Shown piece by piece: positions 43,965 through 52,940 of a stretch of DNA of 64,000 nucleotides (its first letter is position 1; every line of letters starts with the position of its first letter). The DNA comes from Polynucleobacter sp. GTDB taxonomy: Bacteria; Pseudomonadota; Gammaproteobacteria; Burkholderiales; Burkholderiaceae. Under the pieces are notes generated by a model, which did no database searches, was not told the DNA's origin, and was given only the letters and a program-made list of their open reading frames with translations. Made by a program: the position numbers and the translations under genes. The stretch lies in the NCBI GenBank assembly GCA_024642065.1, contig JAHEBW010000044.1, positions 62,001 to 126,000 on the forward strand. Reading direction: 5' to 3'.

Positions 43965-44387
43965 ATGGCTAGTATCTCTAGAAAGTCCGGTGGTCGTCGC
44001 AGGGCGATGGCTGATATTAATGTGGTGCCCTATATCGACGTGATGTTGGTGTTGCTAGTTATTTTTATGGTGACAACTCCCATGGTCAATCCGGGTGTTG
44101 TGAGTTTGCCTACTGTAGGTGGTGCCCAAGTGCAGCCTCTTCCTCCAGTATTAATTAATATTTCTGCTGAAGAAGTCATCATTATTAAGAGTGATGGCAA
44201 GGCTGATAAAACACTAACGCGCCAAGAGTTGGGTGCTTTTGCTCGTGAACGTGCAGAGTTGTCGCCTGATCAACCGATGGTGATTGCAGCCGATAAATCT
44301 ATCAAGTATGAAATTGTTATGGATGTGATGTCTCGCTTAAAAGAGAATGGCATCAAACGCGTTGGTTTGGCGGTGAAAAGTAATTGA
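43965..44387 (+). CDS. tolR: Tol-Pal system protein TolR
   Basis: A 140-residue ExbD/TolR protein that forms the proton channel with TolQ. The single membrane helix contains the critical Asp in ADINVVPYIDVMLVLLVIFMVTTPM (about Asp25). The periplasmic domain (VMDVMSRLKENGIKRVGLAV near the end) is typical. It overlaps the tolA start by four bases (TTGA). Confidence 0.96.
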   Translation: MASISRKSGGRRRAMADINVVPYIDVMLVLLVIFMVTTPMVNPGVVSLPTVGGAQVQPLPPVLINISAEEVIIIKSDGKADKTLTRQELGAFARERAELSPDQPMVIAADKSIKYEIVMDVMSRLKENGIKRVGLAVKSN

Positions 44388-45226
44388 GCACTGCTGCATT
44401 CTCTTTCTCATCGCGTGAACGATTCCAGGCGGAGCCTGGAACAGGCAAAGCCTTTTTGTGGGCGATGGGGATGCACTTACTGTTAATTATTTTTTTAACA
44501 GTAGGCTTGAATTGGAAAAGCCAAACCCCTGCGGGGCTAGAGGCTGAGATTTGGGATAACGTTCCAGTTGTTAAAAGTGTTTCTCAGGCGGTTGAGCAAA
44601 AAATGGATGCTGATGAAAAAGCAGACATTGCTATGAAGAAGAAAAAAGAAACTGAGAAAAAACAGGATCCTAAAAAAGAAGAAGTTAAGGCTACTAAGAA
44701 AGTAGATCCTAAAGAGCTAAAAAAACAAAAAGCTGAAGAAGAGAAGCAAGCCAAGTTAAAAGAAGCTAAGCTCAAAGAAGATAAGAAAAAAGCCCAAGAG
44801 AAATCTAAGGCCGAAGCGGAGCGTAAAGAAGCTTTGGCGCAAGATAAAGCTAGAGCAGATCAGTTGGCGCGCTTAAGATCTGCTGCAGGTAAAGAGGGTG
44901 CTGCAGGCGGTCGTGGGGGCGTTGTTGGCGATGGAGTGGGTGGTGGCGGTAATGCCAAACCTGGTTATGCCGATAAGGTTCGCCGGAAAATTTTGCCGCT
45001 CATTATTTTTAATCCATCCTTAGTCGCTGGCAATCCAGCAACTGAAGTGGGTGTAGAGTTGGCGCCAGATGGCACAATCATCAGTAGAAAAGTATTAAAG
45101 AGTAGTGGAGACGCTGGTTGGGATCGTGCGGTATTGCGAGCTATTGACGAGGCGCAGACTCTACCCAAGGATGATGATGGCAAAGTGCCAAAGCAAATTC
45201 GTTTGACCTTTAAACCTAAAGACTAA
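44384..45226 (+). CDS. tolA: Tol-Pal system protein TolA
   Basis: A 280-residue periplasm-spanning protein that links TolQR to Pal. It starts at TTG 44384, overlapping the tolR stop. A single membrane helix (AMGMHLLLIIFLTVGL, about 27-43) is followed by a Lys/Ala/Glu-rich helical domain (about 75-165) and a Gly-rich hinge (GGRGGVVGDGVGGGG). The C-terminal domain is TonB-like (ILPLIIFNPSLVAGNPATEVGVELAPDGTIISRKVLKSSGDAGWDRAVLRAI). The position between tolR and tolB confirms the assignment. Confidence 0.94.
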   Translation: MSTAAFSFSSRERFQAEPGTGKAFLWAMGMHLLLIIFLTVGLNWKSQTPAGLEAEIWDNVPVVKSVSQAVEQKMDADEKADIAMKKKKETEKKQDPKKEEVKATKKVDPKELKKQKAEEEKQAKLKEAKLKEDKKKAQEKSKAEAERKEALAQDKARADQLARLRSAAGKEGAAGGRGGVVGDGVGGGGNAKPGYADKVRRKILPLIIFNPSLVAGNPATEVGVELAPDGTIISRKVLKSSGDAGWDRAVLRAIDEAQTLPKDDDGKVPKQIRLTFKPKD

Positions 45227-45239
45227 AAATCGGTAAAAA

Positions 45240-46538
45240 ATGAAAAATCTATTTTTAAAAGTGTTAGCAAGTGTTCTTGGTTTTATAACTACTGCATCAC
45301 TTTTTGTTTTACCCGCTCAAGCGCAGATGAACATCGATATCTCTGGTGTTGGTCAATCCTTATTTCCGATTGCGGTTATGCGTTTTACCGGTGAGAACCA
45401 GCTGCCAGTCAAAGTAACTGATGTGGTTCGTTCAGATTTAACAAGAAGCGGCGCTATGCGCAATGTTGAATCTGGTTCTGCTGAAATGGCTTGGGATGCT
45501 AAGGTGGATTACAAGTCATGGGCAGCGAGAGGTGCAGATGCTCTTGCTGTAGGCTCTGTAACGCGCCTATCAGACGGCCGTTTTGAAATTCGTTACCGTT
45601 TGTATGACATTCGTAAAAATGAAAGTCTGGGTGGTCTAGTGCTTACCGTGAGTGCTGATGAGCTACGTCTTGCCGGTCACAAAATTGCTGATGACATCAT
45701 TCAGAAGATATTGGGTGAGCGAGGTATTTTTTCAACGCGTCTTTCTTATGTCATTCGATCAGGTAAAACACATCGCTTAGTTATTTCAGATTCTGATGGT
45801 GAAAATGCTAAACCCGCATTGGCTAGCAATGAGCCAATCATTTCTCCAACTTGGTCTCCTGACGGTAAAAAAGTAGCCTATGTTTCTTTTGAGTCACGCA
45901 AGCCTGTTATTTATGTTCATGAGTTAGCAACGGGTCGCCGTACTGTCCTATCTAACCAAAAAGGTAATAACAGCGCACCATCATGGTCTGTTGATGGTCG
46001 TCAGTTGGCTATGGCTTTATCCAAGGATGGTAATACTCAAATTTACAAAATCAATGCTAATGGCACTGGTTTAACTCGTTTGACTCGTGGCCAGTCAATT
46101 GATACAGAACCTCAATGGTCTCCTGATGGCAAATTCATCTATTTCACTAGTGACCGTGGTGGTAGCCCGCAAATTTATCGCATGTCCATTGATGGCGAAG
46201 CAAATGGCGGTGCTCAGCGAATGACCTTTAAACATGGTTTTGTTACAAGCCCACGTTTATCACCAGACGGAAAGAATATGGTTTACATCGCCCGAGTTGG
46301 CGGGGCTTATCGTTTGCACTTACAAGATTTGGCAACTGGTGAGGTAACGGCTCTGAGCGATGGTAATCGTGATGAAACCCCAACTTTTGCAGCTAATGGC
46401 CGTTATGTCTTATTTGCTGCTAGAGCAGCGGGTAAACCAGTTTTAATGGCTGTTTCTATAGATGGTAAGAATAAGCAAGTTTTAAGTCTTCCAGGAGCTG
46501 ATATTCGAGAGCCTGCCTGGGGTCCTTTTATGGATTAA
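45240..46538 (+). CDS. tolB: Tol-Pal system beta-propeller protein TolB
   Basis: A 432-residue periplasmic protein. A signal peptide (VLASVLGFITTASLFVLPAQAQ) is followed by the N-terminal domain (IAVMRFTGENQLPVKVTDVVRSDLTRSGAMR) and a six-bladed propeller made of repeated SPTWSPDGKKVAYVSFES / APSWSVDGRQLAMAL / EPQWSPDGKFIYFTSDRGG blades. It binds Pal. The start at ATG 45240 follows AATCGGTAAAAA. It ends before a hairpin that separates it from pal. Confidence 0.97.
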   Translation: MKNLFLKVLASVLGFITTASLFVLPAQAQMNIDISGVGQSLFPIAVMRFTGENQLPVKVTDVVRSDLTRSGAMRNVESGSAEMAWDAKVDYKSWAARGADALAVGSVTRLSDGRFEIRYRLYDIRKNESLGGLVLTVSADELRLAGHKIADDIIQKILGERGIFSTRLSYVIRSGKTHRLVISDSDGENAKPALASNEPIISPTWSPDGKKVAYVSFESRKPVIYVHELATGRRTVLSNQKGNNSAPSWSVDGRQLAMALSKDGNTQIYKINANGTGLTRLTRGQSIDTEPQWSPDGKFIYFTSDRGGSPQIYRMSIDGEANGGAQRMTFKHGFVTSPRLSPDGKNMVYIARVGGAYRLHLQDLATGEVTALSDGNRDETPTFAANGRYVLFAARAAGKPVLMAVSIDGKNKQVLSLPGADIREPAWGPFMD

Positions 46539-46579
46539 TAGATTTTTAATTTGGATTTGATACGATATGGCTTAGATGC

Positions 46580-46616
46580 AATAAAAGCCTGTTGACCAAA
46601 GGTCAATGCTTTTATT
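46580..46616 (+). terminator. hairpin between tolB and pal
   Basis: AATAAAAGC (46580-46588) pairs with GCTTTTATT (46608-46616), and an inner stem TTGACC/GGTCAA (46592-46597 with 46601-46606) closes over AAA. The bulges differ in size (CTG versus T). The tail has only part of a T run, so it may be an attenuator or mRNA-stability element that sets pal expression apart from tolQRAB. Confidence 0.55.
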
Positions 46617-46658
46617 CATAAGAAGTGTTTTTAAAACAAAATTTTAGAAGAGGGACAC

Positions 46659-47135
46659 ATGAAACAGTTTTCATTCGCTCGTCGTGCAACATTATTGTTA
46701 TCCGTCGCTTTATTAACAGCATGTGCATCTGGCGTTAAGTTAGATGACGTGGATGGCAAGGGTGGCACTGACTACAGCTCACAACCTTGGAACGATCCAA
46801 AGAGCCCATTATTCAAGCGCAGCGTTTACTTTGATTTTGATAGCTACACTGTAAAAGCTGAGTACCAGGCAACATTGCAAGCTCACGCTAATTACCTTAA
46901 GTCTAATAAGGATCGCAAGATCAAAATTGAAGGTAATACAGACGAGCGCGGCACAACAGAATATAACTTGGCATTGGGCCAGCGTCGTTCAGAAGCTGTT
47001 CGTAAATCATTGGCATTGCTAGGCGTTTCTGATTCACAAATTGAAGCGGTGAGTTTTGGTAAAGAGAAGCCAAAAGCTCAAGGTAGCAATGAGGCAGCAT
47101 GGCAAGAAAACCGCCGCGCTGATATCGCTTACTAA
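46659..47135 (+). CDS. pal: peptidoglycan-associated lipoprotein Pal
   Basis: A 158-residue outer-membrane lipoprotein. The signal peptide ends with the lipobox LLTACAS (Cys near residue 22). The OmpA-like peptidoglycan-binding domain has RSVYFDFDSYTVKAEYQATLQAHANYL, KIKIEGNTDERGTTEYNLALGQRRSEAVRKSL with the conserved Asp and Arg, and VSFGKEKPKAQGSNEAAWQENRRADI. An AGAGGG ribosome binding site precedes ATG 46659. It anchors the outer membrane to the cell wall with TolA/TolB. Confidence 0.97.
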   Translation: MKQFSFARRATLLLSVALLTACASGVKLDDVDGKGGTDYSSQPWNDPKSPLFKRSVYFDFDSYTVKAEYQATLQAHANYLKSNKDRKIKIEGNTDERGTTEYNLALGQRRSEAVRKSLALLGVSDSQIEAVSFGKEKPKAQGSNEAAWQENRRADIAY

Positions 47136-47150
47136 TATTAGTTAGAACAT

Positions 47151-47891
47151 ATGCAAATGAAGCACTTCAATAATTTGCACAAAACAACAGCGGCTTTGGC
47201 CGCTTTTGTTTTTGTTGCATTCGCTAGTTTTACTCAATCCGCTCATGCATTCATTGAGGATGGTGAGGCTCGTCGCGCCATTTTGGATTTACGTTCACAG
47301 TTAAGTGAAAGTCAAAAATCTCAATTGCAGTTACAAAATCAACTGGATGAACTCAATCAGGAGGCTGCTAAATTAAGGGGCCGCGCTGATTTGCTGGAGA
47401 AGCAAGTTGAGGAATTGTTGAGCCAGCAAAAAAGTTTTTACCAGGACCTAAATAGTCGCGTGAAAAATTTTGAGCCGCAAACAATGGAAATTGAGGGTGT
47501 CCAAGGAACAGTTCAGCCTGGTGAAAAAGAAGCTTATGAAGCTGCTTTAAAGGCTTTCAAAGATGGCAACCTAAAGAAGTCTGATGCTGGCTTTACTTCC
47601 TTTACGAAAAAGTACCCTAATAGCCCTTACTGGCCTTTGGCTCAATTTTGGTTAGGTAACTCTGAATATGCGCAAAAGGATTACAAAGCAGCTATCAGCA
47701 CTTTGCAATCAATGGTCAAACGCTACCCATTACATGCTCGCACACCTGATGCACTTCTCACTTTGGCGAATAGCCAAATTGAATCAGGACAAAAGCCAGC
47801 AGGTAAAAAAACTTTAGAAACCTTGATTGCTAAACATTCAGGAAGTGAAGCTGCTGATTTAGCTAAACAAGCTTTGAAGCGTTTGAAGTAA
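47151..47891 (+). CDS. cpoB: cell division coordinator CpoB (YbgF)
   Basis: A 246-residue periplasmic protein that coordinates Tol-Pal with peptidoglycan synthesis. A signal peptide (TAALAAFVFVAFASFTQSAHA) is followed by a coiled coil (ILDLRSQLSESQKSQLQLQNQLDELNQEAAKLRGRADLLEKQVEELL, about 42-90) and a C-terminal TPR-like region (EKEAYEAALKAFKDGNLKKSDAGFTSFTKKYPNSPYWPLAQFWLGNSEYAQKDY). Standard last gene of the tol-pal cluster. Confidence 0.95.
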   Translation: MQMKHFNNLHKTTAALAAFVFVAFASFTQSAHAFIEDGEARRAILDLRSQLSESQKSQLQLQNQLDELNQEAAKLRGRADLLEKQVEELLSQQKSFYQDLNSRVKNFEPQTMEIEGVQGTVQPGEKEAYEAALKAFKDGNLKKSDAGFTSFTKKYPNSPYWPLAQFWLGNSEYAQKDYKAAISTLQSMVKRYPLHARTPDALLTLANSQIESGQKPAGKKTLETLIAKHSGSEAADLAKQALKRLK

Positions 47892-47912
47892 TTTATTTAT
47901 TTTTAATTCTTT

Positions 47913-48641
47913 ATGTCGATTGACTTATCTACCATGCGCGCTAGAACAAAGGATGCCCCCGCGGTGGTCCTTTTGTCGGGAGGCTTAGATTCAGCCACTG
48001 TTTTAGCTTTGGCTAAAACTTTGGGCTATGCGCCTTACGCTTTGTCATTTAGATATGGTCAGCGCCACTCTTCTGAATTAGATGCCGCTGTTCGCGTTGC
48101 AAAATCTTTAGGTGCTATTCGTCACGAGATCATTGACTTAGATCTGCGTCGCTTTGTGGGTGGCTCGGCGCTGACTGATGATGCCTATGCCGTGCCTACT
48201 AGTCCTGGCCAAATGAATGAAATCCCTATTACCTATGTGCCGGCTCGTAACACCATCATGTTGTCTGTGGCATTAGGTTGGGCAGAGGCTTTGGGTGGCT
48301 TAGATATTTTCTTTGGTGCCAATGCAGTTGATTACTCAGGCTATCCTGATTGTCGACCTGATTATGTTGAATCTTTTGAGGCGATGGCTAATTTAGCTAC
48401 TAAAGTGGGTGTTGAATCACATGAAGCCAATACCCGCTTCAGAGTTCACGCGCCGATTATTCGGATGAGTAAGGCCGAGATCGTTAAAACAGGCATGAGC
48501 TTGGGCGTTGATTTCTCACAAACTGTGTCTTGTTATCAAGCCAATAGTGAAGGTTTAGCGTGCGGGCAGTGCGAATCCTGTCGTTTGCGTAAAGAGGGTT
48601 TTGCCGCTGCTGGAGTAGCTGATCCTACCCAATATGCCTAG
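47913..48641 (+). CDS. queC: 7-cyano-7-deazaguanine synthase
   Basis: ATP-dependent enzyme converting 7-carboxy-7-deazaguanine to preQ0 in queuosine synthesis. 242 residues. The PP-loop [16 protein letters not shown] lies at about 19-34; later [23 protein letters not shown] and [21 protein letters not shown] are conserved, and the zinc cysteines are in [25 protein letters not shown]. It is 21 bases after cpoB, a linkage often seen in this group. Confidence 0.97.
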   Translation: MSIDLSTMRARTKDAPAVVLLSGGLDSATVLALAKTLGYAPYALSFRYGQRHSSELDAAVRVAKSLGAIRHEIIDLDLRRFVGGSALTDDAYAVPTSPGQMNEIPITYVPARNTIMLSVALGWAEALGGLDIFFGANAVDYSGYPDCRPDYVESFEAMANLATKVGVESHEANTRFRVHAPIIRMSKAEIVKTGMSLGVDFSQTVSCYQANSEGLACGQCESCRLRKEGFAAAGVADPTQYA

Positions 48642-48666
48642 AAGATCTGCCTAAGTAATTGGCATA

Positions 48667-48708
48667 AAAAAACCGGCTTCGTGAGTGACCTCGCTAAGCC
48701 GGTTTTTT
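48667..48708. terminator. bidirectional terminator between queC and adk
   Basis: AAAAAACCGGCTT (48667-48679) pairs exactly with AAGCCGGTTTTTT (48696-48708) over a 16-base loop. Poly-A and poly-T arms let it serve the convergent queC and adk genes. Confidence 0.92.
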
Positions 48709-48742
48709 ATTAAGTAAATCTAAATCGATAACTTAATAAATA

Positions 48743-49420
<678 letters not shown>

Positions 49421-49582
49421 TTATTAAATATTTAGGTATTGCAAATGGTTGAAAAGTGACAAGAGTAGGCTGTTTCTTTGACAGCAAGCTGACTGAGGTC
49501 CACAAGCTTGAGATTTTCCCATTATTTGACTGGAAAGCCAATTTTTAGGGCTCAGGATTTCCCTGAGTGGGGCATCTATCAG

Positions 49583-50338
49583 CTAGATCTGACCTTTTTC
49601 CTTAAAAATCTGTCTGACTCTATCTAGATCTTCGGCTGTATCGACCCCAGGAGGAGGCGCTGCATCAGTTAGTAATACTTGTATTTTGTAGCCGTACCAC
49701 ATGGCTCGTAACTGCTCTAATGACTCTGCCTCTTCAATAGGTGCTGGTGCTAACTTAGAGAATTCTTTCAGAAAGCTGGCCTTATAGGCATACATGCCAA
49801 TGTGTCTGAAACATTGGGCTTGGTATTTTTGAGGATCGCGACTAAATGGGATCGGCGCTCTTGAAAAATAAAGTGCTTGCCCACTTTGAGACATGGCTAC
49901 TTTTACAACGTTAGGGTTGATCACTTCAGATAGATCATCAATGGCAAGAGCTGCTGTTGCAATATCAGCTTCTGGGTGATCAGCTAAGGTTTGGGCAACT
50001 TGAGTAATTAATTCTGCAGGGATTAATGGTTCATCTCCCTGAACGTTCACAACAATATCGTTTTCATTTAAATTTAAACGACTAGCGACTTCACTTAATC
50101 GATCTGTTCCAGTTGGGTGTTGATTGCTGGTCAGCATCACATTTAAACCATGTGCTTGGCAAGCGTCAAAGATGCTTTGATCATCCACCGCCACAACCAC
50201 CTTGCTCGCGCCGGAAGCTAGGGCACGCTCAGCCACTCTAACTACCATCGGTTTGCCTGCTATGTCAGCTAAAGGCTTATTAGGTAAGCGTGTCGATGCT
50301 AGGCGAGCCGGTATGACGGCGATGAAAGATGCAGTCAT
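49583..50338 (-). CDS. kdsB: 3-deoxy-manno-octulosonate cytidylyltransferase
   Basis: Activates Kdo as CMP-Kdo for LPS inner-core synthesis. 251 residues: [76 protein letters not shown] and [39 protein letters not shown] are conserved. Its start overlaps the stop of the Trm112-like gene by one base (TAATG), so translation is coupled. It belongs to an lpxK-kdsB lipid-A/Kdo block. Confidence 0.97.
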   Translation of the reverse strand: MTASFIAVIPARLASTRLPNKPLADIAGKPMVVRVAERALASGASKVVVAVDDQSIFDACQAHGLNVMLTSNQHPTGTDRLSEVASRLNLNENDIVVNVQGDEPLIPAELITQVAQTLADHPEADIATAALAIDDLSEVINPNVVKVAMSQSGQALYFSRAPIPFSRDPQKYQAQCFRHIGMYAYKASFLKEFSKLAPAPIEEAESLEQLRAMWYGYKIQVLLTDAAPPPGVDTAEDLDRVRQIFKEKGQI

Positions 50339-50505
50339 TAGGCGTTTAAAGTTCTGGCTTCTGCGACAAGCATGACTGGAATACCATCCTTGATAGGAAA
50401 AGCCAATTTGTCAGCTTTGCAAATAAGCTCATTTTTTTCTGCATCGTGTTGCAAAGTAGATTTGCAAATTGGGCAGACCAATATATCGAGTAAGCGTTTA
50501 TCCAT
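50338..50505 (-). CDS. Trm112/UPF0434 family zinc-ribbon-like protein
   Basis: A 55-residue protein, reverse strand, ATG at 50505. It reads [19 protein letters not shown], then [21 protein letters not shown], the normal Trm112/UPF0434 (YcaR) sequence. The first CPxC pair is present, and a third cysteine is in LICKAD; the fourth position is Ala-Asp rather than Cys. It lies between lpxK and kdsB, its usual place in proteobacteria. In eukaryotes Trm112 activates methyltransferases; the bacterial function is unclear. It would be missed by length-limited gene finders. Confidence 0.93.
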   Translation of the reverse strand: MDKRLLDILVCPICKSTLQHDAEKNELICKADKLAFPIKDGIPVMLVAEARTLNA

Positions 50506-50529
50506 ATTTTTTTTGACTCTATGAGTACT

Positions 50530-51573
50530 TTAAGGTTGAGGTATCTGAATTACTTCGACCATCAGATCCATCAGATCTTTAGGTAATTCAATCTCAATCG
50601 GGAGTACCCAAATACGCATGTCATCCTTGTATTCAGATAGTTGTGAGCATTTTACGGCATCCTTCTCGGTGATGAGAATGATGTCTGCTGTTGTTGATTT
50701 AAATGGATTAACTGAAAAATCATAATGATCTGGAAGCGGTAATGACTCGAAGTGAAGACCTTCACTGCTTAGTAAATCAAAAAACTTTTGAGGATTACCC
50801 AAGCCTGCGGCCGCTAAGACCTTGAGCTCTGTTTTTTCTTTGAGTACTGATAAAGAAAAAGTTTGAGTGGGTTGGCTTAATTGATAAGCTTTTTTCACTT
50901 GAATGTTCACATTAAAGCAGGGGGCATTCGCGAGGTAAGGACCACTATGTGTGCCAATACTTAAGCTGTAATCTCGAGGGCGCTGTGCAGATTCTCTAAG
51001 AGGGCCAGCCGGCAATAAGAATTCATTACCTTCTTCTCTGGCATCGCGCACAACTAATTCAATATCGTGACCACCTTCGCGAGCTGGCCATCTTTTAAGG
51101 GCGTAGTGTTGCAGACCGTCATCACTGATGATTACATCAACAGATGGATATGCTTGAAGTAAAGCTTTTGCAGTTTGAACGCGTTGGCTATGCACAAATA
51201 CTGGAATATGGAGGTGGCTTAATTGTTGCGCCATATAACAAGGCTCATCACCTAATTCATTAGGTGATGATGCAGAGCTCACTTCTTGAACTCCCTGATG
51301 CTGCCCCTTGTAGCCACGAGAAATGATCCCCGGATGAAATCCTCTGTTGTGCAGCGCTTTTGCAATAGCTAATACAGAAGGAGTTTTGCCTGTGCCGCCC
51401 ACTCTTAAGTTGCCAACAATAATGACCGGAACGTCGAGCGCTTCACTTTTGAATATCTTCAATTCATAAAGATATCTTCTAATACAAGTAGCGATAGAGA
51501 AAACTTTAGAAAGTGGCCATAGCAACCAAGCCTTTAATCCTCTTTTTTCCCAAAATTTAGGCGCCTGTCGCAT
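50530..51573 (-). CDS. lpxK: tetraacyldisaccharide 4'-kinase
   Basis: Inner-membrane-associated kinase that phosphorylates the 4' position of the lipid A precursor. 347 residues. The P-loop is VIIVGNLRVGGTGKTPSVLAIAKAL (about 56-70), followed by HPGIISRGYKGQ, LGDEPCYMAQQL, VDVIISDDGLQHYALKRW and the C-terminal LPDHYDF and ITEKDAVKC. Order lpxK-Trm112-like-kdsB and the preceding exbBD genes are common in Burkholderiales. Confidence 0.96.
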   Translation of the reverse strand: MRQAPKFWEKRGLKAWLLWPLSKVFSIATCIRRYLYELKIFKSEALDVPVIIVGNLRVGGTGKTPSVLAIAKALHNRGFHPGIISRGYKGQHQGVQEVSSASSPNELGDEPCYMAQQLSHLHIPVFVHSQRVQTAKALLQAYPSVDVIISDDGLQHYALKRWPAREGGHDIELVVRDAREEGNEFLLPAGPLRESAQRPRDYSLSIGTHSGPYLANAPCFNVNIQVKKAYQLSQPTQTFSLSVLKEKTELKVLAAAGLGNPQKFFDLLSSEGLHFESLPLPDHYDFSVNPFKSTTADIILITEKDAVKCSQLSEYKDDMRIWVLPIEIELPKDLMDLMVEVIQIPQP

Positions 51574-51581
51574 AGTTGCTA

Positions 51582-52043
51582 TCAGTTCTTGGAGGTTGAT
51601 TGCGTTGCAAAGACAACATTTGGAAGATTGGCATTGCGAGCCGCTTCCATCACCTGCATCACTATTTGATGAGGCGCTTTGCCATCAGCTGCAATCGTTA
51701 CAGTCGGGCCTTTATCGTTATTGCCATTGCCGCCGGCAGCACTCAATGCTTTGCTCAGCTCGTCAGCTCTAACTCTTTTGCCATTGATGGCAATGCGGCC
51801 ATCTGATGTGATCGCTACTGCTATATCTTTCACTTGCCCTTTAGATACAGCGCCCTCAGCATTGGGGAGGGTGATGGATAGTTCTTGATAGCGAGTGAAG
51901 GTTGTTGAGATCATCAAAAAAATCAAGATCACCAAAAGCACATCAATGAACGGAATGAGATTGATTTCTGGTGCGCTGGTTTGCGCACCTGACACTCTTT
52001 GTCCTGCAAAGATATTTAGTTTTGAAGTGCTCTTAAATATCAT
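51582..52043 (-). CDS. exbD: ExbD/TolR-family transport protein
   Basis: A 153-residue partner of ExbB. A single membrane helix with the channel Asp is in PEINLIPFIDVLLVILIFLMISTTFTRYQELSITLPNAEG. The periplasmic part (VAITSDGRIAINGKRV, PTVTIAADGKAPHQIVMQVMEAARNANLPNVVFAT) is typical. It overlaps exbB by four bases and lies nine bases before lpxK. It uses proton force to energise either TonB-dependent uptake or another envelope process; no tonB gene is adjacent. Confidence 0.93.
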   Translation of the reverse strand: MIFKSTSKLNIFAGQRVSGAQTSAPEINLIPFIDVLLVILIFLMISTTFTRYQELSITLPNAEGAVSKGQVKDIAVAITSDGRIAINGKRVRADELSKALSAAGGNGNNDKGPTVTIAADGKAPHQIVMQVMEAARNANLPNVVFATQSTSKN

Positions 52044-52654
52044 TTAGTCAGATGACTTAATAATTTTTTAGCTGCGACTTCGCATTCGCGTTGGCGCTTC
52101 TCTGCGATGGCCTTTAAAACTCTCCAACCTGTATAGGCTGGAATCGCAATTAGTAAACCAAAAGCAGTGTTGTATAGGGCAATTGAAATGCCATGCGCCA
52201 ATTGCTGAGGGTTTGTACTAGCACCTTGTTGGCTGCCAAAAATTTCTATCATGCCAACCACTGTGCCAAATAATCCTAGCAATGGTGCGATCGTTGCAAT
52301 GGTGGCTAATGCGCCCATATAACGATCTAGTAATAAGCTCACTTCTTCAGCGGCTTCTTGCATAGCTTCGATCATTTTTTCTTGGCTTGAACCATTGGCT
52401 TTTTCAATTAATGCCGCTGCGAGGATTTGTCCTAAAGGCGCAGCGTTGGCCAATGCTTGAGTTGTTTGTGCAGCGCTTGATGATGCGAGTGCACCAGAAC
52501 TGGCTAATTGAATCGCGCCATCCACTAAATTGGCAGGGGCAATCCTTTGAGCTTGTAAGAACCAAGTACGCTCTATCAGAATGGCTAAACCTAGGATAGA
52601 AGTGATTAAAAGTGGCCATACAGGCCATCCAGCAGCGATTAAGATGTCATACAT
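52040..52654 (-). CDS. exbB: ExbB/MotA-family proton channel protein
   Basis: A 204-residue membrane protein with three helices: one near the N-terminus (VWPLLITSILGLAILIERTWFLQ) and two later (LATIATIAPLLGLFGTVVGMIEIFG; LAHGISIALYNTAFGLLIAIPAYTGWRVL), separated by a cytoplasmic helical hairpin. The GLFGTVxGM phrase is diagnostic for ExbB/TolQ. First gene of exbB-exbD-lpxK-Trm112-kdsB, read leftward. Its promoter is expected in the gap that also holds DnaA-box-like sequences. Confidence 0.93.
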   Translation of the reverse strand: MYDILIAAGWPVWPLLITSILGLAILIERTWFLQAQRIAPANLVDGAIQLASSGALASSSAAQTTQALANAAPLGQILAAALIEKANGSSQEKMIEAMQEAAEEVSLLLDRYMGALATIATIAPLLGLFGTVVGMIEIFGSQQGASTNPQQLAHGISIALYNTAFGLLIAIPAYTGWRVLKAIAEKRQRECEVAAKKLLSHLTK

Positions 52655-52708
52655 ATCCTATACTTTAAACGAAGCTATAAAGCCTTACAGTAAAACGGAC
52701 ATCAAGCT

Positions 52709-52896
52709 TGTGGATAACTATGTGAAAAACTTTCTTTAATAGATGTTCTAAATCCTTGATTCTTCGTGAGGCTGTAATTTTCTGGTACCAAGACTAAGTA
52801 ATTTATATCAATAAAATCATTATGTTATGGATTATTTATTGGCTTTAAGGCATATTGTTTAAGTTCTTTCTCGATGTGGATTGAGCCTGTGGATAG
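52709..52896. promoter_or_regulatory. cluster of DnaA-box-like sequences between exbB and xseA
   Basis: TGTGGATAA (52709-52717) is a perfect DnaA box (reverse TTATCCACA). TGTGGATTG (52875-52883) and TGTGGATAG (52888-52896) differ at one or two positions. They lie in an AT-rich 286-base divergent gap (52655-52940) without a gene. It could be a DnaA-regulated promoter region; there is no dnaA, dnaN or parA nearby to suggest a replication origin. Confidence 0.4.
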
Positions 52897-52940
52897 TTAT
52901 TAACCGAAGACCCTTATAAATACAAAATCAGCTGATAAAA

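Noticed and set aside
52655..52940. Replication origin
   Set aside because: DnaA-like boxes are few and no dnaA, dnaN, parA, gidA or rpmH gene is nearby.
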